From positions 118,469-180,468 of the forward strand of contig NMRA01000057.1 in NCBI GenBank assembly GCA_002633005.1: a stretch of 62,000 nt of DNA, in the 5' to 3' direction. The DNA is from Phoronis australis. Taxonomy: Eukaryota > Phoronida > Phoronidae. The notes beneath the pieces are model-generated. The model searched no databases. It saw nothing but the letters and a program-made list of their open reading frames with translations, and had not been told where the DNA came from. Made by a program: the position numbers and the translations under genes. This document shows, in pieces, positions 1-12,100 of the stretch (its first letter is position 1; each line of letters starts with the position of its first letter).

Positions 1-2640
1 GGACATAATCGGCTTTTTACAAAATGGAGCCATGTACATGTGTATGGTATTTAGGGGTACTATAGCCCAAAGTGATGAGTAGTAAAACGTTCAAAACATT
101 CAGGAGGAACTAACTTGTTGCAAAATATCGAAACATATGAAGGACAATCGGATTTTACGGTGCTCACGCATCGATCTCAGATATATGACAATTTCGCATT
201 TTAGTACTTTTGAGGTGCCAAAATGTATAACTAATAAACTGGCTGACAAAGTTTTTATTTTATGCTATGAAAGTAACATGTTTTGTTAACATTTTGGCTA
301 AGTTTCATTCTCATAACATTGGGGGCAGATTTGGTACAGCAGTGTACTGAACACAACCTCAAAATGGCATAACGGGGGGCAGTGTAGTAAAACTACTAAA
401 TGAGGGTGGTAAATCGGAATCGTGTTTCAAGACATCTGTGTAACAATCTGTAGGCACCACTTAACAATGCCAAGTGAATAATAAATCAATAGCTTTCATT
501 CAAGGAAAAATATGAACAGTTAAAACTGGACAGTTTTTATACCGTGAAAACATGGCTGCGAAACCGTAAAATGTGTTTGAACCTATAACTTAAGAAACAC
601 AAAATATTTTGAGGAAATATTTTACCGCTGTTTATAGATTCCACATGACTACATATGTGCCAAATTTGGTGAAAATCGGCTGACCCCCACCTTGCCGCTC
701 ATGGTTGGTGCTCTCGTGGACTAGTACTTAATCATTCAATGCTATTGTCGTTAGCATTTCGCGTTATTGATTGAATGTTGCCGATTGAGTTAGGAAAATC
801 TGTAGGAATTAATGGCGTTTATTGGTGCCACTTAGGGATCAAAATAACGAGCTGCAGGTCGCAATTGCGACCTGGAACTTGAAAATATGAGCTGAAATTT
901 TTGCCAAATCGTATCAATTCGCAAAATGCGACCTGGAATTTCCAACGTATGCGAGCTAACTTATTACACTTTTCGGCGAGTACCTGTATGGCAAATAACA
1001 AGCAACTCGTGTGAATCCGACCGTTATTTGGTTGTTGCCAAATCAAGTTCAAAAGAATACTAACAGACAACAGCCCTCCCGATAACTTGTAAGCATATCG
1101 CGTGAACATAGGATAATGCATTATCGATCTTTGGCGTGTTTCATTGGCCAAATTTTGGGCTATTTTTGCAAATTTCCTGATGCGCCAAAGAAACTTTCGC
1201 ATTTAACTTTCTCTCATTTTACACACCAAAATTCAGTTTTCAAAAACGTCTTTTCTCCATATGCAAAAAAACAAACATCAGGCTATATTTTATGCTTCCG
1301 AAAGAAAGCTAAAACTCGTGAAATTCGCGTCGTTTTATGACTGACCTATTTTTCCGTTACATAGAAGGTACTGAGGAGCAAACGCGAATTTGCCGATGGA
1401 AACCCGCACGGAGGCGGCATTTATTTCGAGGCTTTTCATTTCATAGAAAACTAATTGTTGGGTACCTAAACAGCATAAGTCTCACATTTTTGTTTTGAAA
1501 TTTGCACTGAACTGTTTCCACGCATCCGAATACGTCATTCGTAAAGGGCAACGTTTCACGGATTTTTTTCGACACGATGTTTTTCAAACGTCGAGTTTCA
1601 CATAGCGGACCAGACGTACCAAAATCGCGGATACTTTTTCAACGAGTATTTTCTCACTTTTCACGGTTCAAGCTTAGCTACTCGAATTCAAGTGTCGGTT
1701 AGTGGGCACTGATTCAACTTTCACGTCGGCAACTAGCCTTGCGTTCTAAGGCCTTCCAATGGCGGTTGTGAAGAACACAATTTTGAAATTAGTGAGAATT
1801 TAAGCCCTAAGTAAGAGCATATTTTAAATATTTTCCTGATAATCGAAAAAATCCATTTTGGCGCGTAAAAATGGGGTGTTTTTGATCTGGCATTTATGAA
1901 TGTGAGTTGGGTTTTGAAAATTCTACCTGGGAGTTTGGCTAGGTCGCAAAATGCGACCTGGCGATTTTCATAGCATCGAGCTCTGCCATTGTTAACAGAT
2001 GCCACTAGTGAACGTGTTGCAGTCGGACATAAAATGTGTGACGGAAATTACTCTGAAATTGACATGCTTTGAGCGCTTCCGGAAGTCCTTGGTAGGCGAC
2101 GATATGGTATTGTCCCTTGAACAGACCCTTTAGATTGGCTGGGGTCTGCTACAACCCACTTTCCCATTTGCCTTCTTGGAATTTCATTGCTCGTTCTGAT
2201 TTCAAAAAACAAGGCAGTCTATTGGTCAGTTGTATTATAGGTCAAACTAGTTCATCATGGCGACTTTCAGTGAAGGAATGTCAATGGCTTTATAGCTGGT
2301 TAAATCGCGTCAGGAAATTTGCAATATTCTGGGAACATGACATGCCACAAATTTTAAATTTGATATAGTACACATATCACTTGGAGTGAATTAGCTCCAA
2401 AAATATAAAAAATTATTTTTGTATTTCGTCACTTAGTAAATACATAGCGAATAACTAAATCGGGTGAAAAGTTGGCCGTAACCCCTTGTGCGCGACTGTT
2501 GAAAATGCCCTGTTTTAATGGGAATTAAATCCCTTTTCAGGGGCTTAAAAAGATAAAATTTAAATGTGTGATGCACTACTATCCTTTTTGAAATTGAAAA
2601 TGTCAAAGATAAATTATAATGACGTATTCTGATATTTTTA
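1..2640. other. No gene recognised; diverged palindromic repeats
   Basis: AT-rich DNA with no convincing exon. A perfect 20-bp palindrome around GCAATTGC lies at 855-874, and related GCGACCTGG half-sites lie near 925 and at 1945-1961 in otherwise similar surroundings, so 820-2010 may be a decayed repeat. Short open frames here have no recognisable content. Confidence 0.4.
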
Positions 2641-3072
2641 AAGAACTTTTGAATGCCTTGCCTCCACGGGCCAACAACAGCTCCCCATTTAGACCTATTT
2701 AGAGGCCTATGTAATTCAAGCGCGCAAAATTGCTCAACAACTACACATAGGTTCTGTGATAGCTACAGCTCTCGTCTTAAACAAGATTATTTTTGTGGAC
2801 AGCACCTTTTTAATTCTCGAATTTACACTTTAGCAAAGGCACTTTCACCACTTTCACCTGTTTCATACTGCCACCAATAGAGGGCGGTAAAGCAGAAAAT
2901 ATGAAAAATATTATTTAAACTGGAAGTGAATTGTAATAAAAAAATCACCTAAAGCTTTATTCAACACAACCAGAATTGGTTTGAGCGTTCTTTTAGCAAA
3001 ATATTGCGTTTATTGACATTTAGCAAAGAAACGGAATGAGGTTCACGATAACAGGTCACGGTCTGAGGCAAA

Positions 3073-4136
3073 ATGGCAATGGCCAAAGAGCCTCTTATTC
3101 AATGCTCGTTCTTTGAGGTCTCGTCGCCTTGTTCCACGACCTTTCCTAAAGCTGTAAATATCGAAAAAGAATTTTTACCTGTATTAACCTACAACAGAGG
3201 TATTGTCAAATACCTGAAAAGTGGTAACGTGCAAGATCACTTGAAAGAATGGGGGTTGATTGGCAACCGAGCGCGAATGGGACTGTGTGATACAAAGTAA
3301 CTGACAGCCTATTAGAACAAAAGATTATGTGTCCAAAGCACCGTATTCTGGTTACTACTGAACTTTCGTTCGAGCAGGCACTGCCAGTATCCAGGTTGCA
3401 GCCTCAGAAATGAAAGGGGTGTTTACCACTCAATCCCAGGAATAAGTCAACTGAATAACGTTTGAACTAAAAGGTGAGCTACAGTACGTAACAATTCAAA
3501 GTATGTGTTGTATGCAATTACATATACTATTTGGATTGTTCCTGGTTTTCTCAGAAATCTCACTGTGATTAGTCAAACAGCCCGAAGAATCAGTTTCTGA
3601 GCTGTAAGTTGTCTAAAATGAAAGTTAAATTTGTGATTGAAGGCCTCTTGGGTTTATGTCCAGTTATGAGTTGAATATTCTTTCCTACAGCGAGATGGTT
3701 ATGTTGAAAAAAGCTTTAGGTGTTTTTTTAAAAAGGACTTGTATTCTAATCCTTATTTCTAAGTTACCTCTTTCAACAGGAAAATTGATTGCTTGGTAAG
3801 CGCATGGGATCGGAGATGGGATGGTTTTGGTGACTAAAAATCCTGCTTCTGATTGTAAACTATTGGAGCTAGTGGTTGAGGAATGTCCTGCTGCATCGTC
3901 ATTGAGACCTTTCAAACAGCTCCAGTAATCGAAAGACAGAGATGTTCCTATGTCCAGACGATGGCTGTAACAGCACTTTTGCAACTCAAAAGGAACTCGA
4001 GCAGCATGTTAGCATGGGCTGGCATGATAAACAGCCAACAAAACCTGGAGATCTTGGCTATGATGTTATGCAGAGAAGGTGGGCTACCAAAGTCACTGAT
4101 ATTAAAAATGCATAAGTCTGGCAATATACAATTTCT
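3073..4136 (+). pseudogene. Broken uncharacterised zinc-finger protein, N-terminal and C2H2 parts
   Basis: Two coding remnants. In 3073-3470 an open frame ending near HLKEWGLIGNRARMG is followed, after stops and frame changes, by CPKHR and CQYPGCSLRNERGVY, a probable zinc-binding segment. In 3880-4136 a frame reads FLCPDDGCNSTFATQKELEQ followed by HVSMGWHD, a C2H2 finger spaced C-x4-C-x12-H-x5-H, then DVMQRRWATKV before a stop. The pattern resembles large uncharacterised animal proteins with one C2H2 finger that I recall from corals, hemichordates and fish. Function is unknown. Stops and frameshifts between conserved motifs indicate a pseudogene. The third piece is at 8901-9176. Confidence 0.5.
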
Positions 4137-4449
4137 GTTATGCATTTTAGTCACTGGTTTTTCCTAGTTGACATAATAGTCAACATGGAAATGTGCTGTG
4201 TAATGTTCTATATTACAACCAAACAAAAAGTGAAGCTAACTGCTTGGAACATGCTACTCAACAGCGCCTATGCAGCCATGGCTTGGACATTCATTCAAAT
4301 TTAGGCTGGATTTTTTGACGTGGAGTATCAGTCAGAATACTCGAACAGCACAATTCTCTCACATATAACCACAACTTCCAGATTTGTAAGCTCATTTTGT
4401 GAATTTACAAAATATGGCTTACCCATCCAAAAAGCATGGCTTCTGCATG

Positions 4450-4590
4450 GGAGGCGCACCATAGGGGGCTGGGGAGCTATAGCCCCCACTTTTTTCAGTG
4501 TTACGCCGCAAATGGTCTAAAGGCGGTGCACCACAGGGGAGCTGAGGGGGCTTAACTTCGCACTTTTTTCAGTGCTGCACCGCCCATGTC
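4450..4590. repeat. Two-copy tandem repeat of about 75 bp
   Basis: Two adjacent diverged units share GGCGCACCA/GGTGCACCA, a G-rich run (AGGGGGCTGGGGAGCT), then CACTTTTTTCAGTG and a closing CGCCGC/CACCGCCC. Probably a fragment of a dispersed repeat. No coding potential. Confidence 0.6.
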
Positions 4591-4846
4591 CTGGTCTTGC
4601 ACCCATTAAGAAACACAGCTCATGGACTGCAAACACAGCTTCTGTACCTATAAACAAACCTCACGAACCCTTCCCTGAGTCATGCACATGATTCTCAGTA
4701 ACATGACTTTTTGAGTTGAGTTTGGTTGCAAAAGCCGTGTTTGGTGTGTGTGAACGGGGATCGGCTTACAATTAGGTGTGTGAGTGATGTTCATGAGTGC
4801 TTGACCATTGTTGTTCAGTTAGCCTGTCAATGGGCTAGATAAAAAT

Positions 4847-5010
4847 ATAGATTATTACATGGCGAAGTCGTTATCCACCGTTATCTAGAGCCCGAGTGGA
4901 TTTTGGAGAATTATCGCCCGAGGGGCGTTAGCCCCGAGGGTGATAATTCTCCAAAATCCACGAGGGCTCTAGATAAGGGGGATAACGGCTGAGAACATGT
5001 AATAATCTAT
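4847..5010. mobile_element. Palindromic MITE (foldback), complete copy
   Basis: About 164 bp folding into a near-perfect hairpin. The left arm runs ATAGATTATTACATGGCGAA, then through GAGCCCGAGTGGATTTTGG, and the right arm is its reverse complement ending ACATGTAATAATCTAT. The loop is only a few bases. It contains no gene. A single arm of the same element occurs at 61871-61951. Confidence 0.85.
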
Positions 5011-5208
5011 TTATACCACATACTCAACGAGAAACATTGCAATGAATCGATTTACCTTTTCTGACTCTCCACGGCTTTGTAACTACTTTCTATGTCAGAG
5101 GCCCGGGGTCGGAGGTCGTGACCTTTTAAGAAAAGCCGGGCTATTTTTGTCAAATAATGCTTTTACTCAAAACCAATTGAGATAACTTTATGGGTTATTA
5201 CACGGTTG

Positions 5209-8200
5209 TAGTCTAGAGGCATTTCCTGAAAAGAGCCCTGTATAAGGTTCTAGAAGCATTTTTTAGTAAAAGTTGGGAACAAGACTTTTTCACACAATCA
5301 AGGTATGGCGAATTCAACTAACCCTGTTCCCAAGCCGAATTTTGCATCTTTGACCATCTAATTTGCATAAACAAAATGGCGGCCAAATTGTCAAGTTCAG
5401 ATGTATTTTTGTAATAGAAATCACCATATACCATTTAAAATGGTGAAATGTCTCACCTGTACACTTCTTATAAATACTTCTTGAGCAATACATCACTTAT
5501 GAGTACAAAAAAACTAAAAAATGCAACTCTGAAAACTAATTATGCAAATTAGGTGCCGCCATTACCATACAATGTAATTTGCGTCTAAAGTTTGTGTTCC
5601 TGCAGGCTAACTTGAAAAATGAGTTGTTTATACTTATATTTTCATGGTCAACAAACATGCTAAAGACATTTTTGGAGCAATTTATTTCATATTTATTGGG
5701 TTACAGATGTATACTTTCAGAATGGGGAAAAATAGTCATTAATCTGCAATGCTCGTCAAGCAAGGTGTCACTAGTTTGATGGAATATATGACAAATGTTC
5801 ACACTATCCCGCTATCTTCCATTCATAAAAAATCAATATAGTTATTGTTATTGAAGACATTAAATTCTCATTTGCATGAATTATTTTCAGGCCTGCTGAA
5901 CACAGTTTTAGCATTCACGTTTTTGTACTTTTTAACATGCCTAAAGCCAGGCAAATCAAATTGTTTGCATACAAGGAATGTGCTGCTGGCATGAGCATAA
6001 TGATATGCATTGTCTACTGTTGTGTTGTTTCTGGCATGCACACAATACCATCTCTAGGCACCTGTCTGGGATAGAACTCTATGTCATCAGTATGGACTGC
6101 AAGCATAATTTAGTGTGTGTCCCCCATATCAGAGGGTGCTGGGAGCTCAGGTATGGAACAATGATCATTTCGCCATACCTTGACCTGATAGTGCACTCTC
6201 ATCAGATGGAAACGGCGGGCATTATGGGTGAGGGGGAAGGACTTCTGGGTTCACGGGGTTGGAGAATAGTAAATGGCGTGCTACATCTACAGGTCGTGTT
6301 GTATATTCTGCAGACAAATACTTCTGAAGCCATCGTACTTTGCTCAGTGATTTCACCAATGCAGGGGTTCTTAAGCAATCTGTGATGCTCTAGGAACTTC
6401 TTCCATGATGATAGTTTCATGTGATTGGCAAAGTACGAGTTGGTGCCAAACCCGGTCACGGCATGAAAAGCAAAAAAGGATGTTGTTGAGTCTCTTAGTA
6501 GTTTGTTGAAAAGTGCTTCAGTATGTATATATCGTCATTTCTTTGATGTGCCTGACATCATACAGATATGCTCACTTTGCATTTGTTGGAAGTGCGATAC
6601 CAGAAGCAGTAGAACATCGGGTGTCTCTGGAAATACGATTGAATGTGGACAGCATGCAGTACCAGTCTAGCATCTGCTTCTTCATGTGTGGATTTCAGAG
6701 TCCTCAAGTCAGTCATAACCTTAGATGATTTAATTTACTTCCAGCTCATCTTTGAACCCTCCTGCAACCATAAACTCTTTATCTTCAGGCGTCTACAAAC
6801 ACAATTCCTCTGACAGGAAATGTGCTAGGTCTTCTTTATTCTCAGCCAGTGCCTGAAAATTTGACCAGTTTTGAGGAAGAGGTACACCACGGCCTTCCAA
6901 AAATCACCTGATTTTCTGTATTCCTTTACTACGCTGTTTTCCTGTAATTTGTGTATTTCATAGTTTCTTGTCTGTATCTGTCAAATACAATGTCAATTTT
7001 ATGATATCGAAATCCTGTGTTTAGCACTGTTTTCATGAATGAATCAGTCAGGTTCTCAAAGGTCACATCACCATGAAGCTTCCCAAGAGCTACCATCAAT
7101 GCTTCGCCATCAATAATGAGGCAAGCGGGCATGCCATGAAGTTGAATTGTTGTAGGACACTCGATGTGTTGACTATTAATACTTCGGCAAGTGAAGATTT
7201 ATCTCCAGTGCGCAATGTGCCACTCGTTTCTGTAAGAAAACATGGACGGGAAGAAGCTCGCGTTTGAGCACAGACGGCAAATCAACTGGCCGACCCACCT
7301 CATAAGCCATAGCTAGGCAGTGAAGTATATCTCTCTGTGCCTTAAGAACTATTTTCTTGTCTTTGTCTTTGGATTGTTTCACCACATCATGTAAGTTGGC
7401 AAATGTTGGGGTATTATTTTTGCGCATAGGCGCGTGAATTGACATGTCTGAANATTGGTCAGCATCTACCTGACAGAGCAAATGAGGAGAGCGTTTGACT
7501 ACAAAATTTCCTGCTTGAAACTCTGACCAAACAGACTGCAGTGGAAGCTGATGTATCTCCGCTAAAAAGACCGCACCACACTCGAGCATAATTCGGTGAG
7601 GCAGTACGAGAGTAAATGAATAGAGATGCAGTTCCAAAATACCATTCCGTTGAGAGCATGTCTACTTTTACAATATTGGAACGATGTACACGTAACTCCA
7701 CCAGAAGCTGAAATTCACATCATCAGAACTACTGTTGACAAAATGCCCAGGAGTTTCCTAAACTTATCCTAATTAAGAAATGTTAAAAACTCCGGAATTT
7801 TCTGTGGATCATCATCTGCAGACATACTGGTAATACAAGCATGACAGTCGCTTCTGCAATAAACGAGAGAAGGCTTGACACCCGCAGGAGATGCCACAGA
7901 GCTTGCAAAGACAGTTTGTGTGCCCTCATACTGTAGCTTTGCTGTACGACTTTCCTCTGAGGACCAGTTCCATTGGTCGTGACCAAGTACTGCACTCTCT
8001 ATACACACCTCAGCTATTCCGGAATCACTCATGTGATCTTCTGTGGCCTTGATAAAGTTCACTGATACGTGAAGAGCCACTAAACGAGGTACTGTATTAA
8101 CATATTTTGGTATTCTGGGACCGACCACGTAAGCTCCATTAATCTGCAGCAGAGCACTTGGTCGACTGTGAGGACGGTATGTTCCTGTCCAAAATGGGAC

Positions 8201-8831
8201 GATATGGCCATGCATCTCTTTACAACAGTATTTAAAAGTCATGTTGTTATGTTTACAATACTTTTATGTCCTATCTAAATAGTGAGATGTTCGCAAACAG
8301 CATGGATAATTCATTTCTAATTTCATTTTCAGACTTTATTAATGAACATTTGTGACTTAGTGAAGATGAAATAAAAAGCTTCACATGTGTCATAATGATT
8401 TTTTCTAGACCTTCAAAACACAGGTATAGACACCTTAGTTGTCATGTTTGCCTGCAAATTGATAAAGTTACACCGAAATTTGAATTTTTTGGTAATGGCG
8501 GAAGCTAATTAGCATAATTGGGTAATTTAATGGCGTTCATTAATATGCTCTTAAATTTAAGTGATCTAAACACACTTACATTATGTTTTTGAAGCAAAAA
8601 TTTCCTAATTATTCGTCACATATTGTACTCCTGGTCTTACGAATGTTTCTTATCCTGTTGGTTTGGCGGCCATTTTGTTTATGCAAATTAGATGGTCAAA
8701 AACTCAAAATCCAGCTTGGGAACAGCCGTAATCGAAATCAGCATACCATAATTATGCTAAAAGGATAGGTTCTCCACTTTTACTAAAAAATGCCTCTAAC
8801 ATGCACATTTTCCAGAAATGCGTCTAGACTA
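5209..8831. mobile_element. DNA-transposon-like element with ~400-bp terminal inverted repeats
   Basis: The outer ends read TAGTCTAGAGGCATTTC on the left and, inverted, TAGTCTAGACGCATTTC on the right. Inverted similarity continues inwards through CATTTTTTAGTAAAAGT, a CTTGGGAACAG block, the TGGCGGCCATTTTGTTTATG block and a GCCGCCATTACC block, covering about 5209-5610 and 8450-8831. A possible 3-bp target repeat (TTG) flanks both ends. The interior holds a broken minus-strand gene. Superfamily not assigned. Confidence 0.75.
6202..8242 (-). pseudogene. Broken uncharacterised protein inside the TIR element
   Basis: Minus-strand coding remnants in order: 8242-7769, 7637-7176 (FQAGNFVVKRS, then LAMAYEVGRPVDLPSVLKRE), a frameshift into TSGTLRTGDKSSLAEVL, then 7132-6929 (CLIIDGEALMVALGKLHG, IDIVFDRYR) and 6459-6202 (TGFGTNSYFANHMKLSSWK, LEHHRLLKN). 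The motifs 'F.AGNF.VKRS', 'VFDRY' and 'TG..T.SYF' belong to a large uncharacterised animal protein family I recall without a known function. Frameshifts, internal stops and one ambiguous base (7453) mark it as inactive. It may be the element's own gene or captured cargo. Confidence 0.55.
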
Positions 8832-8900
8832 TTGTACATGCCATTTGACGCTAATATTGTGGTATAACACATACTATCATATTGATTTTTGCGTTTGCAG

Positions 8901-9176
8901 TTGTAAAATGCAAGAAACTAGTACCCAAACAGCAGGAGAGTCGCAAAGCACAATGGAGTGGGCTCTGAAGTCAGCACGAAGGTGTGAAAGAATGACTGAA
9001 AACTGCAAAGATGTTTTTGACTGATGCGGTCAACGAAGGCACGAAAACTGGTAAAAAATCGATTCAGTGGGGTGTTCTTAGCAGCTGAGAACTGCAAAAA
9101 CGGCAATGGCCAGTCCCAAGCAGACTTAAAAGGGCTGCTTGCTAGTATTTGGGCATCACTGTTCCTTCACATCTGA
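8901..9176 (+). pseudogene. Broken uncharacterised zinc-finger protein, downstream exon
   Basis: A strong acceptor (TTTTTGCGTTTGCAG) opens a frame with MEWALKSARRCERMTENCKD. One extra base then shifts to TDAVNEGTKTGKKS, and a second shift leads to AENCKNGNGQSQADLKGLL before a stop. The 'WALK...F.DAV.EG..TGKK' pattern is what I recall following the C2H2 finger in the same uncharacterised family, so this is probably the continuation of 3073-4136. The 3.6-kb element at 5209-8831 would then sit inside its intron. Confidence 0.45.
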
Positions 9177-12100
9177 AATGGAAGGACACAATCGTAGAAC
9201 GTCTATTAAAATATGTTAAGCAGTGTCCATGTTGATCGTAATCATCAGTTTTACTGTATTCTTGATGCGCTAATTATGGGCAAACATGTGTATTGTCTGA
9301 TTACTTTTGCCTTTTTCTGTGTGATTGCGTGCATACAAGCATACGTGTGTGGACCCATTGTGCTGTCATCCCCGTCTTTTTGTCTGGAATCCGCTGCTGC
9401 ATCTCCAAACCCTTGGTGAATGCAAATTTTGCAGATGAGATGACACGAGAATTTTAAGATGCATTTGACTACCACTGTTCCCCTAGTGGCAACTTTACTT
9501 CTTCATGTTAATCTCATGAAATTTCGCAAATAGGTTTCAGTTATGGAGATGACTGTCCTTTCCCATTACCTTACGTATTTCTAAGTTATCAGTACCGAAA
9601 TGTTGTCATTGAGATGAGCACGGCTGACATTGATTGTTGATTGAAAGATCTCCTGAGGTTTTCTTTATGCATGCCTTTATATCTACCAAGTTTCTTGATG
9701 CACTTTCGTGCAACATGGTAAATTTGTTTCTATTGAGGAAACCAGGATAAATTTCCATTTTCGGCCGGGTTCAAAGTATTCTGTGCCTGACTAAAGGTTA
9801 TTATTTCTGGCAGAGGCCTCTCTGTCTTTTAAAGGGATTGTTCTAAAACCCCCTCGACCCACGACCCAAAACCCCCTCGACCCACAATCTACAACCCCCT
9901 CGACCCAGTCTACACAAGCTGGTCCAGGACTCGATCTGAACATAGAAAAAGCGCTAATTTACAGGACCAATAAGTTGAGCCGTGAGCTAAGCTGGCTTTT
10001 CACTGTTTTTTTGCAATTAAGAGAGTAGGTTCGGCAAGTTTGAAAGCCAAAAACAGGAAAACAACGCGACCAAATCAAATGAAAGAGCTACCAACGTTAA
10101 AAATGTCTTTCTCGGCAGAGTGTAATCGTCTCGTCGGCTGCTCTTCAGTTAATGGCAGATTCAACCTTTTTTGCGGGGAGTTCGAGGAACCGACAAAACT
10201 GTAATTTCATCGGTAAATAAAGTGTGTTAACTAAACAGTATTTCAACGTTATGTGAAGTATTTTGTTAACGAGTATACAACAGAAAGCAAATAATAAAAA
10301 TGTGAAATTATGTACATTCACATTAACGTACTCTCCCCCTAAGTTTAATAGAACTGAGCCATTGGTAGCCGCTCGTGGAGCTATTACCGTGACAACCATA
10401 GCGCGCTCACAATGCACTATTTCAGGTCACGTTCTCACGCCACTTTCTGTTTTTAATCACGAGACTTGAGCCAGAGCAGACTCGTTTGTAGGTATGTCCC
10501 ATGGGAAAGTCACTCATCTTCGTAATAAGATTATGAAATATGTAAAAAGCGCAAAAAATGCCTCTAATGCCACCGGTCGTGAGTCGCGGGGTCGTGGCCG
10601 AAAAGCAATTCTATTGAAACTCTTCCTGGCGGCATCTGTAGTACGATCAGCCGTATGTTTGTGCTTAGGGTGTCGGTATCAGAGAAAAGGTGGTCAGTAC
10701 AAGACTCCAGAGCATTTTTCTTAGGATGTTGATGGTTGGACAACAGCGAGAGATTGAGCTAGGGCTTTTGTGTTCAGATCAACTTTCTGCAGTGCCATTA
10801 ACAAGAACTGGCGAGCATGGTTTTGCCGGAAAAAGAAGCATAGGCTAAATGATCTTGTCAAACGTCTCAGTATAATGAACATCTTCCAGTGCTTATAGAG
10901 ATTGTCGTCACACCTGTTCTTATATGGTGCGGTGTGTTAGCATGCTTCCTAAGTGTATTGCGTTTACGGATTTCAGCCGAGTTTACGTTTTGAAACTTGG
11001 TAAGTGGGTCACTAACTCAGGTCTAAGTGAGGATGCTATTTTTATTTATTTTATTTGTATAGAAATCACCTGAAGTAATATCCAAATTGGACAAAAATGC
11101 CTTCAAACAAGACGTAGCAGTCCTTAACTTTAATCGCTAGGTCTTACAAAACCACTTTTCACAAGAGCAATCAAGAACATTATATCAGAAAAGCTTGCAT
11201 GTTACACAGTTTTGTTTCAACATTTCTTTCTTCCAGTGCTCATAGTGTTTTCGTTTCGTTTTCAATTTTAGTTTCGCTTAAGTGCTTCAAATATGAGAAA
11301 GTAGCTGGTGAGTTTCAGGCAAATGCAAAAGAAGTGGTGGAGTGCTTGGGTCCAAACTCGATGTATGTTACCATCACTTCAAAACCTAGAGAAGCAGCTG
11401 GAAGGATATTCCTCATTATAATGCAATAGCCAACTTATCGTTAATTAGCAGCATGTTGTTAAGAGACAGTAATTTCAGAGAACCACCTGCTTGGTCAACG
11501 GCTGTATCACTTTACGTTGCCTGTCGGAACATTAGACGGACTTGTGTAGCTGACACGGTCATAACATTTCATGTGTCTAACGGGTACATCGGTATGGGTT
11601 GCTGTTTTGGTTTGTGCAGATGCAGCTTCATCCATGGGGTTCCGGTCTGCACGATAACAATGGCCTTTTGCTGAGCCGTTTTCTTTCTTCTCGGTCCAAA
11701 TTTCGTTAGCTAATTAACTTGAAGAAGCAATGTGAATAGGTTAAAAGTGAAAAGGGAATTTTAATACAACGTTGCAATGATTTCAAGTGTATTTCACTTT
11801 TTCATTTGATGCTAGATTAATTCTGTTTGTGTGTTGAAACATTGTTTCGCTTCTTTTTGCTTTGATTCATGTGACCTTGTTTTTAATGCTCTAACTGATT
11901 TGTACATGTATATATGGTGCCTTTGCATCTCCATCTACATGTAGCAACTGCAAGCCGCTAGACGGAGCACCATGAAATTTCGGATTTGCTTTCCCTTGAG
12001 CTGTGTCAAACTGCAAATATTACTCAAAGGACAATTTATTACGTCTGCCTTTTAGTCTACCATGTTATTTGATCGGTTTTCTTGAGAATTAATGGATGAA

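Noticed and set aside
9846-9909. Short regularly repeated GC-rich units, CRISPR-like at first sight
   Set aside because: Only three units with spacers of a few bases in a eukaryotic context. It is a minisatellite.
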